Below are positions 9,838-21,362 of a DNA stretch of 64,000 bases, piece after piece. Every line of letters begins with the position of its first letter. The first letter of the stretch is position 1. The position numbers and the translations under genes are program-made. The notes beneath the pieces are model-generated. The model saw only the letters and a list, made by a program, of their open reading frames with translations, was not told the origin of the DNA and did not search any database. The stretch is from Strigamia acuminata. Taxonomy: Eukaryota; Arthropoda; Chilopoda; Geophilomorpha; Linotaeniidae. The stretch covers positions 6,576,186-6,640,185 of the forward strand of contig OX442317.1 of assembly GCA_949358305.1 (NCBI GenBank), in the 5' to 3' direction.

Positions 9838-11150
9838 CTTCGACTCGGCTTTGGAAAATATTTTTCTCTATGGCCTAATCTGTGCGAATAAATATTTAAA
9901 TGTAACGGGCGGAACTATCCTTGTCATGTTGTTTTTTCAGTTTTAGAATTTTAACTCGCGAGTGAACCAGTTGAACCAGTTTTTAATGCTTTAGTCCTTA
10001 AAGGAAAATTTGTTTTTAATGTATTTTTTATTTAGTAACAGGGGATTTGTTTAACGGATAATGGAAAGAAAAAAAATTAAATTAAAGGATTTTATTTTCT
10101 ACTGAAATATAAAATTAATATGTTAGCGGTATTGATTTATGCTTCCCATAATGGTAAAAAAATATTATTATTGTATATTATTTCATAATACAAATGAAAA
10201 AAAAATGCAATTTCAATATATTTTTGTATGGAGGTAATATAATTTTAATTTGAGTTGGATTTTCCTGTAGTATGTTATTATTAATAAAATTCTACTTGAA
10301 GGAATTTTTAGAATGCGACATGTCATGTTCTCATCTCGGTTTATTTGATAAAAAAAATAATTAGTGCATATTTGCAGACTCCTTTTTTTAGCTCCACTTT
10401 AGCTCACGTGTTTGCAAACAGGTTTTTGGTCAACAATATTATTTGTTTACGGTTGCAAGTGTACTTTTTTGAATAACTTCTGGGGTCGTTTTTCGCCATT
10501 GCGGTAAATAAGGAAACAGGGAAATCTAAGCCGCTTACTAACTTTAAAAGTTTAAATTATTGATAATCACATTGACCGAAAATTCAACAACAATCTCGAC
10601 AGTCTTTTAAGAGACCGCTGAAACACCAATTTTTAATTCATAAGATAACTGGCGAATTTCTTTAAAATTAAGATTTGTAATTAATAAGTAGCTGGTGATT
10701 AAGGCATAAATAATAGGATTTAATATTTAAAATATTTGTATAGATTCTGGCGAATGAAGCTACACAAATGCGCTACGAAACACATAAAAGTTTGATGTCT
10801 AAATAGGAACTGCAGTAAAATTGGAAATATTTAGCTCTTTGACGGTATTTCTTGTTCGGAGTTATGGGAAACCAAAAAGGGAAGCAATAAAAAGCACGTG
10901 TATAGGCTGTAGCACAAACTACCATTACTTTTTTGTGAATAAAACGGATTCTTGACTTTAATAAACAATCGTCTGTTTCATATATTTCTTATAAACAACT
11001 CGGAAATGGTAAAAATGTAAAAAAAAAGTAATTTCGATTTTCCATTTTCAATTCGAAGAATAAATAACCCTCGTTTCAATCGACAAACAAAAAATAAAAA
11101 TAATAAAAATAAAAAATAAAAAAAAAGAAGTAGCAAGTTCGCTTGATTTT
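9838..11150. other. Non-coding stretch, no gene recognised
   Basis: Very A+T-rich DNA with runs of A (11080-11130) and no protein-like frame, inverted repeat or family member that I could see. Confidence 0.65.
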
Positions 11151-11171
11151 CTTTGGCAATCCCATTGAGAA

Positions 11172-11438
11172 TTGAACTTCATATACACACGCGCAGCAGT
11201 CTTATTAAAATGGGCTTTGACTCTTTTGCAATTCTACTTGTCTTTGGCGCAGACAAAGCCAGACCCTTCTACTCTCGTCTCTGCTGGCAATTACGAATCG
11301 CGCCAGCTGTGCAGGGGTCGCTGTGTGGTCCCTTACGAACACCCCAAATCAATTAGTGTCAATCATGTACTAGGGTTTTTGTCCTGCAGTCAGCGTCTAA
11401 TGCTAAACCGTGTAGAAAAGAAGTGTCGGTTACATTAG
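11172..11438 (+). other. Unrecognised open frame, possible exon of a secreted protein
   Basis: An 88-codon frame (opening codon TTG, no in-frame ATG before codon 77) lies in a patch clearly richer in G+C than its surroundings. About residues 9-26 are hydrophobic, followed by a polar, cysteine-containing stretch, which loosely resembles a signal peptide and mature start. A CAG at 11196-11198 after a C/A-rich tract could be a splice acceptor. An overlapping frame with ATG at 11209 gives a different 48-residue product. I recognise neither; chance is quite possible. Confidence 0.15.
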
Positions 11439-11439
11439 A

Positions 11440-14400
11440 AGCATCTGGCCAGTTTTCAATTTGAATTTGGTTCGAAATAAAATTTTTTTATTGGTAAATA
11501 AAATGGAATAGCTGAATGGGCGTTTGGTTGGATGGTGATGGAAGATAATGGGGCGTTTTGGATGTCAATTTTTCAAACTGTTTGTTTAGTAATTTTTTTT
11601 TTGGTTTTTGGAGCAAAGATGAATCTGCTTCGTGTTTTTTTGGTCGTTGGGGAAAAATTTTACATGGAAAAAACGGATGATTTAAAATTTGTGGCGGAAA
11701 AATGATGATATTCATCTTTGTTTCCGGTATTTCAGGATTTTTGGATTAAAAATTTACGGCGTTTTATTGTCTTGAATGGAAACTGATGTGTTTCTGACCT
11801 TATTTAAGCAAAAAAAGATAGTGTGCCGCCTAATGGGTTTGCTTAAAGTTGCTTTCAAATTACGTTTGCATTTTATACTTTGAAAGCTGCGTTTACAAAA
11901 CATGTTAATGGATGAAATGTTTTCAAAGGAAATATGTGAAATTGCCTATTAAACTAATGACCTGCGTCAATACGAATGCCATTAGAAAGGCAGTGGGTTA
12001 AGTTTTCATATTTTCTTTTTTGCTCTTCAAAATTTTAATATTAATATAAAATTTTTTTTAGAAAAATATTTTTTTTTTTTAATAAAATGAATTTGAGTGC
12101 AAATGTTGGTCAGTTTTGTTGGCGGCAGCTGCGCAGGTGATGGTTAGATAATCGCGAGCAATTTATCCATTGGGCAACGCGTTGTTTATCAGGAAATAGA
12201 AATGTGTTGCTACATCTGTTAATTTTTATATTCTTTTGAAAATTATTTTTGTAGTTGCGTTTGAATTTTTCTGCCGTTTCATTCTTAAATATCTTTGGCT
12301 GAACACACGAGAAATATTTTAAGAATTTATTTTTAGTAGACAGATGTAGTTTATAAATTTGTGTCAAACAGCTGGCTGATTTGTTGCGCCATTTACAGTA
12401 AACATTTGAAGTGTTGTTTTAATGTGTACAATTTAAGTGTTTTTCCTTCTGCTCGACTGTTCCGAGCAGAATTTATTTTTAAAGAAAAAAGTTAGATTTT
12501 TAATCGAAATGGACATTTTGGGGGTTTTTCAACCGTTTCTAGACGTGGGATATATTAAAATAGTATTGTTCTGACATGAAAAGATACTTTTGTTTTCTCG
12601 TGTGGAATGTAATAAGCGGTCGCATGAGATGAAGGAAGGAAGATTGCTCATATAGGTTCATGAGAAAATAAGATAAAGTTTGGTTTTATCGAGTTTTGTA
12701 CACAAGTTTGATTCGACTTGGATCTTTATTTGATTGTATTGTTTGTTTTCGACTGTCATTTTCAATTGTTTGATTTATTTTAAGTGCTATTAAAAGTTAG
12801 CCGAATTTATTTTTGTACCGGGCGCCCTATAGCTTACCGTACATTACACTTTCATGACGGCGAATTCAATTTTGTCTAAAATTTATCTGTCGCAGTCGAT
12901 TGAAACTTTGTTTCAACGAACAACAGGAAAAAAAAAATCTGTAAAATGTTAAAAAAATAATAATTTTTATTTTGTTCTTAAGTAAACACTACGGTAGCCT
13001 ACAGGTGACACTTAAATTATCGCACGAAAGTGTTGTGAAAGTAAAATAAAAATGCAGTTCATTAACAACACTTTAAAGCTAATATTTTAAAACTAAGTGC
13101 CAATTAGGTATTGTGTTATGGGTCCACAGGAACAACTGATGCATCACATCCGGTATTTTTTGTGCTTCATTTTTTGTGGATCATGCCTGGTGTGTATCTA
13201 CAACATCTTTTTTTTGGGGAGTGAAGAATAAATTTAATTAATTGTGAGTAAGGAGAAAATGTTTCTATTTTCGCATGCAACTAGACAAAGTAAACAGTAA
13301 GATAAATAAAAAAAATATATACAGTCGTTTGACTGGACTTGATTAAAAGTGGGATCTCAAGTTAAGTAAATAAAACAAACTTTTATGTTTATTCACTCGG
13401 AATATTTATTTATCTCCGCATGAGTTTGTTTATTCGCGCTTTAAACGTGATGACCGCCACTGACTGTTATTGCCATTAATGTCAATAGGATGAAACATTC
13501 GAGTTTTTCGGCTGGAAAATTGATTAAAATTCATAGTTAGATGTGACTAAATCAAAAATTTGCTATTTTCCGCGCTAAATTGGGCGATTTTTCGGGTTAT
13601 CTCAATCTGTGATAGTCCACCACAAATCCTACGGGGATCTAGTGATGACCAACCGAAGCGGAAACCGACGAGCTTTTGATTGGCTACATCTCGAGCTATG
13701 TGGCACCTCCGATTCGGAGAGAAAACATGTCCATTGCAACGGTGGTTTGAGTTTTTGTCGTGCAATAAGCATAGTGTGTGCTGTACGAATGAGATTAGGA
13801 AGTCAAATATTGGAGTCGACACTTGAGTTCGGTGGGAATTTGTAAAAACAAAATCACGGCTGCGCCACGTTGCTTGTGAGCATTTATTATTTATAAGAGC
13901 TTGATTAGAGTCTGATAGCAATTTGTCATGTGGAATTGCTTTTGCTCGACAATCACCATCTCGGTCTTTAAAGAAGAGCAGGCTCGCTACAAATTAATGT
14001 CATTACACGTTTGAAAAGTAGAGATTTTTTTGTGAAATAAGGGTTTTATGCATTAGTAATTTCCGTTGCAGATTTTTATTTGGGGATTAGGGATCGTAAT
14101 GGTGGTAAATCACCATAATCAATATGTTTTAATATTTTGTTGGCATTTATAAGCCTGAAAATTCGTATTTTAAATGAGCGGAAGGCAGGAGAAGATTGTT
14201 TTAAATATTTGAGGCGAAATTTAATAGTCAAAAATGATGATAATGTCTTGAGTTTATTTGCTTTCATAATTCTGTGCTTGCCATTATTCAGTGACAAGCA
14301 GTAATCATCGATTACACAGTTAATTGCAAAAAATCCACTTTTCTTTTAACGCGTGTAGCACACGCGTTTGACGGTGAATTAACCACCATAAATCGAATCA

Positions 14401-14697
14401 TGTTTTAGTGGGAAAAGCTCGAATTTAATCGGTTTTTATTTGATTAATTTTATTGGGATAAATCCTATTTGTTTTGAGCGCGCAGGGAATATAGTAAATT
14501 ACACGCTGAATATATATTTCTTCATTTATAATTTATAGGCTGTTGAATTGTTTTGACTTTAAGTATGTAAACAGGAAGGAAGAAGCAATATATGGATTTT
14601 TTTTCCCGACTATTGAGAAACCATATGGCAGTTTGAATGTTAATAATAATTCAAAACAAACAAAACGATCCGAAAAGTCGTATAAATCTGCATTCCT
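11440..14697. other. Non-coding stretch with homeodomain-type A+T motifs
   Basis: No gene was recognised. A 124-codon minus frame (13547-13921) and a 78-codon plus frame (13609-13845) overlap one another in a G+C-richer patch and match nothing I know. Around 13380-13500 there are several TTTATT/TTTATG words with CCATTAATG, as in Hox-type enhancers, but this is weak. The remainder is A+T-rich. Confidence 0.5.
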
Positions 14698-14893
14698 CAT
14701 ATGGTTCAAAAATACATTGAAATTATATTGCAACGTATATTGGGTTTTGCGAGAATGCATTTTGTAATACATTTTTGCATGCTATTGATAATATATTTCA
14801 AATATGAATGCATTATTTAATGTGCAAATAACATACTTAATTGTGCGAAATGCTATACATTTTGGAATGCATTGTAAAATAAAAGTGCGGTTG
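14698..14893 (-). repeat. CATATGG/AATGCATT repeat family, copy 4
   Basis: Reverse orientation with an intact end CATATGGTTCAAAAATACAT at 14698. GAGAATGCATTTTGTAATAC, TGCATGCTATTG, AATATGAATGCATTATTTAA and TTAATTGTGCGAAATGC follow in the order expected from copy 3. The far end is lost. Confidence 0.8.
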
Positions 14894-15035
14894 AAAAAAA
14901 ATCTATTTTGAAACCGTTTTTCCAGTTGTTTGTAATTCATTCGTATATAGGAATCAACTTCTTCACGCTTATTTAAATACAAGTTGAGTATGTTTTTCTT
15001 TCGTTCACTAACAATCATGAGCAAACAGGGTGGTC
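14894..15035. other. Short spacer
   Basis: A+T-rich sequence between repeat copy 4 and the candidate exon at 15036-15350; nothing specific was seen. Confidence 0.5.
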
Positions 15036-15350
15036 TTAAGCCTTCCTTTTCTTTTTCCTTTCAATGTCGTTACACTTGACAGAAAAAAGCATGAGCCTGA
15101 CATTACTGCAGCCCATAAAGTATTGTTGGTTCCGCTCCATATTCTCCGTAATGATCTGCTTGCCTCTGCATGAGGTCCACGTTGTGGAGAAAATGCCCCA
15201 GTCGATACAGAGGCCAAATCTCACGTACTGCTTGCCAGTATAGTCTTCAACTTTAAGCATCATTTTCAGCTGCCTAGTCCTCGAAAAGTCAGTCTCTGAG
15301 CATTGATTAAGTTGGTGGGAGATATGTGAACGTGCTTGAGAACTAGGCAT
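15036..15350 (-). other. Candidate coding exon, unrecognised product
   Basis: A 104-codon minus-strand frame lies in DNA noticeably richer in G+C than its neighbours. On the minus strand, CAATGCTCAG near its upstream part could be a splice acceptor, and CAGTAC followed by GTGAGA a donor; between them the open frame reads protein-like (…KVEDYTGKQY). The frame stays open past the donor for another 60 codons with Cys, Trp and charged residues. I recognise no domain. It could be an internal exon, an old transposon piece or chance. Confidence 0.2.
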
Positions 15351-16358
15351 GCGTGAGACTTGCCTTTGAATGTTGTATGGGCTCCATATCGTGTGGACTG
15401 GGTATATGCTTTATATGCTTTGCCGATCATGCATTCCTCACTGTTTTCAAAAGGGGTTTCTGGCTTGGATATATTCAGGTAGAGGATTTTTTTTTTCTTT
15501 TTTTAATTTCGGATAATTTTGAATTTTAACACGGATTTATAAAAATAAAGAAAAAATCTTGAAGGAAGATTATTCAGGTGGGCTCACGTACAATGCTCTC
15601 ATGGATTCCGATGGTACATCGGACGGCAATTGAGGTCCATTGTATTAACGGGCGATTTTTTGACATGAGAATCTCTTGTTAATTCTTTAGCTATCTTGCA
15701 GCACGTATTCGAAAACGCCATCTCATGTTAACAAGTCGTGCTAATTCTCCTGCTGCGTAATTTTTTATTGGATGCGCCTAGAGACCACCGTGAAGTTTGT
15801 TAAACGAAAACGAGGCGCCAACTTAACCAATGGTGCAACCTAAAAGTAGATCAATGGCGAATTGATTTCGCATCGTCCTTTTTCTGAAAGTCAAATTTTG
15901 GCGCATGCGTCGCGTGGTATAATTACTTAAACTTTTGTGTTAAAAAATGCAAGATCACGAGGTTAGCGTGGATGACAAGTTAACGAATCAATAAGCAATG
16001 CGCGGGCAATTGTGGCTAGGCAAATGGTTAGTTTTATTGTTTAATTATTCAAAACACGAGGACGAGGTCTCTGCTATATGGCCTGAAATAGCGCTTTTTA
16101 AAATGTAGGAACATCCGTTATAAGTGCACACACAGGAGTAAGAGATTCCGTGTTAAAGTGCCTCGCGTTGGGAATTATGTAGTTTGGTTTTTCCGACTAC
16201 AGGTTGCTGTCAGTATTTCTTTTACCATGTGTTTATTTAGAGGGCGAGGAAAACAAAGGAGCCGTTGGATGTGATAAATGGGGACTGTGAGAGAAATATT
16301 AGGAAGAGGAATTTTTGTTTAAAAATAGAGAAGAGAAAATTGGAAAAAAAACGCAAAG
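15351..16358. other. G+C-richer non-coding stretch with an NRF1-like word
   Basis: About 15560-16280 is less A+T-rich than average and has no repeat. GCGCATGCGTCGCG near 15901 resembles the NRF1 palindrome found in housekeeping promoters, without other promoter evidence. No open frame of note. Confidence 0.35.
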
Positions 16359-16398
16359 TTTTATTTTATTTTATTTTATTTTATTTTATTTTATTTTT
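16359..16398. repeat. (TTTTA)n microsatellite
   Basis: Eight perfect tandem TTTTA units, seen directly. Confidence 0.97.
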
Positions 16399-16969
16399 AA
16401 TTTAAACATGGATAAATTGGTGTTATATGGTCATTGAGACGGGGCTATGGAAGGCTGAAATATGAAGCTTAATATACCTGATCAGAATCTAAGTGGGAAC
16501 CGTTTTGTCGTCTTTAATGGCTTGAGAAGTGTCAACCAGTAAGTTCTAAGCCGCAAAAAGTGACACATAGCTTGAATACAAATGAGATCTCACACCGTGG
16601 TTATACATTTTACATTTAAGCAATCGATTTAATAAACATCTCATTGACATTCTTTTGTTTCGCACTTAATAAATTGCCATCAATTTGTACTAATGCGCTT
16701 TAATAACTACAAGTTAATGTAAAATGCATTTCCAATTAATCCGTCTGAAATAATTGAATTAATCTACAACGAATTAATCAGCAAAAGTCAACTTAAATCA
16801 GGAAGTACTCTGTAAACAAAGTACATGTTGACTCTTTCCATGGTATTGTCAATCTATATTTTTTTTCCAACTTTTTCTTTATTTCACTTTTATAAATAAT
16901 TTTTTTTTCTTTCTTTACCAATTCATTGAATCAATGGACAGTGGAGCAAAAAAAATCTCATGGTCCGGC
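16399..16969. other. Non-coding stretch with a TAAT cluster
   Basis: Around 16610-16800 many TAAT and ATTAAT words and two ATCGAT/AATCGAT-like sites are packed together, as in homeodomain-bound enhancers. In such A+T-rich DNA this is weak evidence. Confidence 0.3.
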
Positions 16970-17239
16970 CTAGTGGCTGGCTTTTATAGAGGATTGGCTG
17001 GACAATAAGTTTTCCAACCAGAAGAGATTGACGTCGATCAGGACAGGATGAATTGCAGAAGGAACTATTTGGATTTCAAGTAACTTAAATCCATCGGGTT
17101 TGGCATAGGGTCGACCTCGGCCTCTGGCATGGTAACTAAAGGAAAATGTATTACTTATGTAAATCTGGAAGGGGGAGTTGTGAACAGCGAGTTTAATAAA
17201 AGAGAAGCGGTATAAATTGATGAATTTAAATTTGTTCAA
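16970..17239 (-). other. Candidate terminal exon, unrecognised product
   Basis: On the minus strand a pyrimidine-rich tract ending TTTTCCTTTAG (about 17136-17146) looks like a good splice acceptor. Downstream one frame runs 54 codons to a stop (…YHARGRGRPYAKPDGFK…), and another frame starting at an ATG just after the acceptor runs 21 codons to its stop. The sequence is richer in G+C than its flanks. I recognise no family in either frame. Confidence 0.2.
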
Positions 17240-17383
17240 TGGAATCTTTGTTATTGGAGTTAGACTATATTATATTATACAATAAGGGGAATCAGAAAAG
17301 GAGTTAACTACTTAACTGTGGTCAAGTATTTAAGTGTGGATATCTTACTGAGCATGCCCAGAACGTTTTTTAAAGTGATTGAT

Positions 17384-17702
17384 TTAACATCGCATCTATG
17401 CAGACACTGGAGTGTTTCGCACTCCAATTCTGTACATTCCTTTCATTGTTTAATTGTGACGCACGTCATGCACATCGCGTTCTCGTGACGTTACGAGATT
17501 GCGTACAGCGCCACCTGTACTTTTATGCAAATAAAGTCCATTCATGCAGATATTCTTACAACGACTGCCTCGTGTCCAATTCCATCTAACTACATCCACT
17601 TCCCATCTATGCAATCCAAGCACAGAACACACCAGACACGACAATAAACATCGCATTTATCTAGATGCGATGTTTAATTTATCCAGATGCGATGTTTAAT
17701 TG
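17384..17702. repeat. MITE-like element with ATGCGATGTTTAAT ends
   Basis: The left end TTTAACATCGCATCTATG and the right end TCTAGATGCGATGTTTAA are inverted copies over about 16 bases, bounding about 290 bp. The right end is doubled: ATGCGATGTTTAATT recurs after 22 bases (17664 and 17686). The same 14-base word is the core of the tandem array at 37.6 kb. No coding capacity. It contains the CTCF-like motif at 17507-17516. Confidence 0.55.
17507..17516 (-). promoter_or_regulatory. CTCF-like core motif
   Basis: On the minus strand it reads AGGTGGCGCT within ACAGGTGGCGCTGT, a full match to the recalled insect CTCF core. It lies inside the repeat at 17384-17702. Sequence match only. Confidence 0.3.
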
Positions 17703-18462
17703 TTCATTGTGTTATTTGGGTTAATTTGCTTGGGAGTTTGCTAGATTTCACAATGAAGATGCAGATGGTTTTGAGGATTTAGGGTTTTGCAATGACGGAG
17801 TCCATAAATGAACGTAGAGGGATATCGGTCTTATCGACGTGTGAAAGTTCCACAAGTGTATTTTTATGTTGTTTGTATTGGTGTTTAGGGTGGTTTTGAA
17901 ATGTTCTTTTTAAGGGTTGGGCGTGGAGTAAGGAAACAGAAATAGCAGTATTAGTGGGATAGGATTGTCGGTGGACTATATTCATTTCATCTGTGGGCAG
18001 AATGATTCAGGTTTTAGTCTTGCGATTGAAATGTCACGCATTTTGGATGAGTAACATCCTGTTTACATATCAGAGTTTGTTGCATCATGTAGTTTTTTAT
18101 ATATATTTTATGTAATAAGTAATGTAATAAAAAGTGCAAACGTTTTGTTTGCTGTATGCGCTTTTTCGCTGTGTTTACTACACTTGTTTAGACTATGCAT
18201 ATCGGTGACTGCCTTAAAGTAGAAGGTGCTACTCGATCCAATTATAAGCACTGGTTGTTTTATTGCTTTCAAACAATGCTTCAACTGTATTCAGTGCGAA
18301 AACAGTCAATAAAAGTGCAAAGTTAACCACATTTTATAAATAAATCTAAAGTTTTATTGGTTACACCGTGTGTAAGAATTTGATTTTGATGAAAAAAAGT
18401 AATTGAAGTTAAAATCAGAGAATTTGGTTAACCAATCACAAAATTTCTTTTACAATTTTGTA
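17703..18462. other. Non-coding stretch, no gene recognised
   Basis: No protein-like frame, tandem repeat or family member was seen. Confidence 0.6.
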
Positions 18463-18592
18463 ACTATATTTTACAATATGTATTGTCATTAGCAAACCAA
18501 TAAAATGCAAAAACATTACAAAATGCGGTCTCGCGAAACTCAATGCATTTCAATACATTGCAATATAAGTTCAATGTATTTTCAATGTATTG
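18463..18592 (+). repeat. CATATGG/AATGCATT repeat family, copy 5 (partial)
   Basis: Contains GCAAACCAATAAAATGCAAA, CATTACAAAATGCGGTCTCGC, AAACTCAATGCATTTCAATA and ATTGCAATATAAGTTCAATG, which match the right half of copy 3. The left half and the terminal CATATGG are missing. Confidence 0.75.
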
Positions 18593-19620
18593 GTGTCTTG
18601 CTAACCATAGCAATTGGTTGTCAATCGTGTTTATTTTTCCTCGGTTTTGACTTTTGAGCCAATTTCTAGGGTCCATTGTTGCGATTTGGTTACATTTTAG
18701 CAGTTCAGCTAACCATGGACATCGAATTTTGACATGGGAACTGCGTTTGTGACCACAAATGGATTGCTGTTGGAAATTTATTTTTCTTCAACGCAGGAAA
18801 TAAATTGGCAAGCGCTGAATCTTCTTCTTGTATATTTAAACTTTTTTTCTTCTCTTTTCCAATATGGTTAATGGTTTAAGAAACTCTAAAACTTTGGTTA
18901 AAAAAGTTAATCGAGTTAGTTTTTATTAAAGGCTCAAATTAGATTACTGTGTGGTCTATGCACTCAAAATACCTTAAACTTTTATTATTAGTCCCTCTAA
19001 TTACTCTGCGATATCCTCTGGGAGCAAGCATGGCGTGCACACAAGACATGCGACAGCTATTATCTGCTGATGATAATTTAATGCGCTGTGGCTGCTTTGC
19101 CACCTTTTTTCAAACTTCTTTTCTTGTTGGTTTTTTGCCTTGTTTTGGCATTTTCTTTTTTCCAGTTTATTTTGTAAAAGCAAATTTATGAAAGCAGGTA
19201 CTAAAAAATTGTCATTTGAGGATTTATTTTGTCATGTTGTACATTTTCGCAAACATTGCACTGATGGGTTCATAAATTAGGCATATTTTTGAGAAAATAT
19301 GCTAAATTGAAATGTTTTTTAATAATACATTGTCAGATATTATATTATTTATGGTATTTTTTTTAGAAATAAATTAGTTTAATGGAGCAATGAAAAAACA
19401 TTCTTTGAAGAATAAAATAATTTGCTGAATATTTTGTGTGTTCATTGTAGAAATTTATTTTAACTAAAAATGTCGTTTTTAACAGACATCAAAGTATGGA
19501 CTATTTTAATTAACTTATGTTCTGGTATGAGATGAATCTCTTCTAATTTCAATAAGTATTAAAAAGTTCTTTCGGTGCAATATTGTTAGTAGAATAGACC
19601 GTCTATTTGACTATATAGAT
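18593..19620. other. Non-coding stretch, no gene recognised
   Basis: A+T-rich; overlapping short frames near 18950-19190 on both strands are low-complexity (Phe/Lys-rich) and not convincing. Confidence 0.6.
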
Positions 19621-19760
19621 CAGGGGTGTCCAACATCTCGGCTTCCTCGGGCCACATTTGTTAGTGTCAGTATATTTTGTGTGCGGCCCAAGACAATTCT
19701 TCTTCCTCCAATGCAAAATATACTGAAACCAACAATAGTTGACAAGCAAAAAAAAAGTCT
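19621..19760 (+). mobile_element. hAT-like transposon fragment
   Basis: It starts CAGGGGTGTCCAAC followed by CGGGCCACATTTG and, some 40 bases on, GTGCGGCCCA. This is the characteristic start of a common animal hAT family. No inverted partner (GTTGGACACCCCTG) was found downstream, so the right end is missing or decayed; the end coordinate is approximate. Confidence 0.5.
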
Positions 19761-20898
19761 TTGCATACTTTTCTTGATATTCACCACCACAAATAAACAA
19801 ATTGCCCTTGCAGAATAGTCCTAATTTTAATTTTCTTTGCTATCTACAGGAAACAAACACTAGAATCTGAAAAAAAATTTCTAATGAAATGTGCTGGGCA
19901 TGACTATTGCAGAAACTATGCTTTAGCTATCTTGCTTCAACATAGAATTACCATCGCAGATAGATATATTAGGTTCTTGATCGCTTCAATATTGATTTAA
20001 TTAATTTAATTAGTAATTTATTAATGCTATTACTGAGTTTTTGCATTTGTAGATGTAGTTATTCTTTAATTTCTAATTCAGATAACTACTCCTTTCCCAA
20101 CCCCCTTAGAATGGTTGGTATCCCTAAATTTTGACAATAAAAAATGGCTGCAACTGCAATAAAAATGCATAAGCAACTTTTTTTCTGCTAAATAGACTTT
20201 AGCGAACCATTATATCACTTGACTTTTTTGCGCCACCCATATTTCTTTTCTATGGCGTAGTAATGTGCAGCCACCACGGATGCGGTGTGTAATAAGTAAA
20301 GAAAACAACTTTTCATTACTATACACTTGCTTGGCAACCTCTTGCGAGGCCATATTCAAAACGTATGTCTAATTAGAAGTTTCGTTTCTGCCCTTAAGAC
20401 CAATTTAAAGTGATGCAAAAGCAAAGAATTTACAAGTAAGTCTTTGCTCAGAGCATCCATCAGTGTCAGCAAACTAAAAGGCATGACCGCTGGTCAGATT
20501 TCTTTGTTGTTTGGCTCGAGAACTTTACATGGGCAAGATATCGGTTTCTTTTGGTTTATGTCTTAAAGGTGAAACTGTCCATTTCCAAGTTGATGCAACT
20601 ATCTTTGGTAACAAGTAAATAAACTCTTAAATCTTTGACATTGTTGAGGATGTTGATGGTTTTATCATTGTCTTGAGGTCAGGTTTGACAAAAACGTGAT
20701 AAAGTAGTGTCATGACATCATTTGTGCTCCTTGGTGATGGATAGGTTACGTCTTGGTTAACTTTCAATTTGTGAAATTCACTTTTGTAAATTTAATTTAA
20801 AAAATCTGATCTTGCAGCAGATAACTATTTAGCACGAGGGCGTCAATGGATTTTGAAATCGGCAAATCGAACTATTGGATTTGTGATTTGCAATGTGT
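19761..20898. other. Non-coding stretch, no gene recognised
   Basis: Ordinary sequence with no recognisable frame or repeat. Confidence 0.6.
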
Positions 20899-21062
20899 GA
20901 TTTGCAGATTTCCAACGAGATTTGCATTAAAATTTGGTGGATTTGCAGATTTCCAACGAGATTTGCATTAAAATTTGGTGAATTTGCAGATTTCCAAAGA
21001 GATTTGCATTAAAATTTGGTAGATTTGCAGATTTCCAACGAGATTTGCATTAAAATTTGGTG
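20899..21062. repeat. Minisatellite, four 41-bp units
   Basis: Units start at 20899, 20940, 20981 and 21022 and are nearly identical (GATTTGCAGATTTCCAACGA followed by GATTTGCATTAAAATTTGGTG). A degenerate continuation runs to about 21115. The high identity implies recent expansion. Confidence 0.95.
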
Positions 21063-21117
21063 GATTTGCAATGAGATTTACATCAAAATTTTCTGGATTT
21101 GCAATGATGGATCTGCC

Positions 21118-21362
21118 GTTAATTTTGCAGTTGATTTTGCAGTTGCAGTTTTTGCGGTGGATTTTGCAGACTTTGCAGTTTTTGCGGTGGATTTTTTAGT
21201 TTTTCCAGTTTACTTTGTAGTTTTTTCTGTTGATTTTGCAGTTTATGCAGTTTATTTTGCAGTTTTTGCAGTTGATTTTTGCATTTTTGCAGTTGATTTT
21301 TGCATTTTTGCAGTTGATTTTGCAGTTTTTGTGGTTGATTCTGCAGTTTTTGGGGTTGATTT
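21118..21362. repeat. Minisatellite built on GCAGTTGATTTT / GCATTTTT words
   Basis: Tandem and interleaved copies of TTTTTGCAGTTGATTTTTGCA (period 21) and shorter variants. The period is a multiple of three, so the plus strand stays open for 142 codons (21016-21444) as an Ala-Val-Asp-Phe repeat. That frame is a by-product of the repeat and not a gene on present evidence. Confidence 0.9.

Noticed and set aside
13547-13921. 124-codon minus-strand frame
   Set aside because: No recognised domain, and an equally open plus-strand frame overlaps it; chance in a G+C-richer patch.
20899-21062. CRISPR-like array (41-bp period)
   Set aside because: The whole 41-bp unit is repeated, so there are no spacers; it is a minisatellite.
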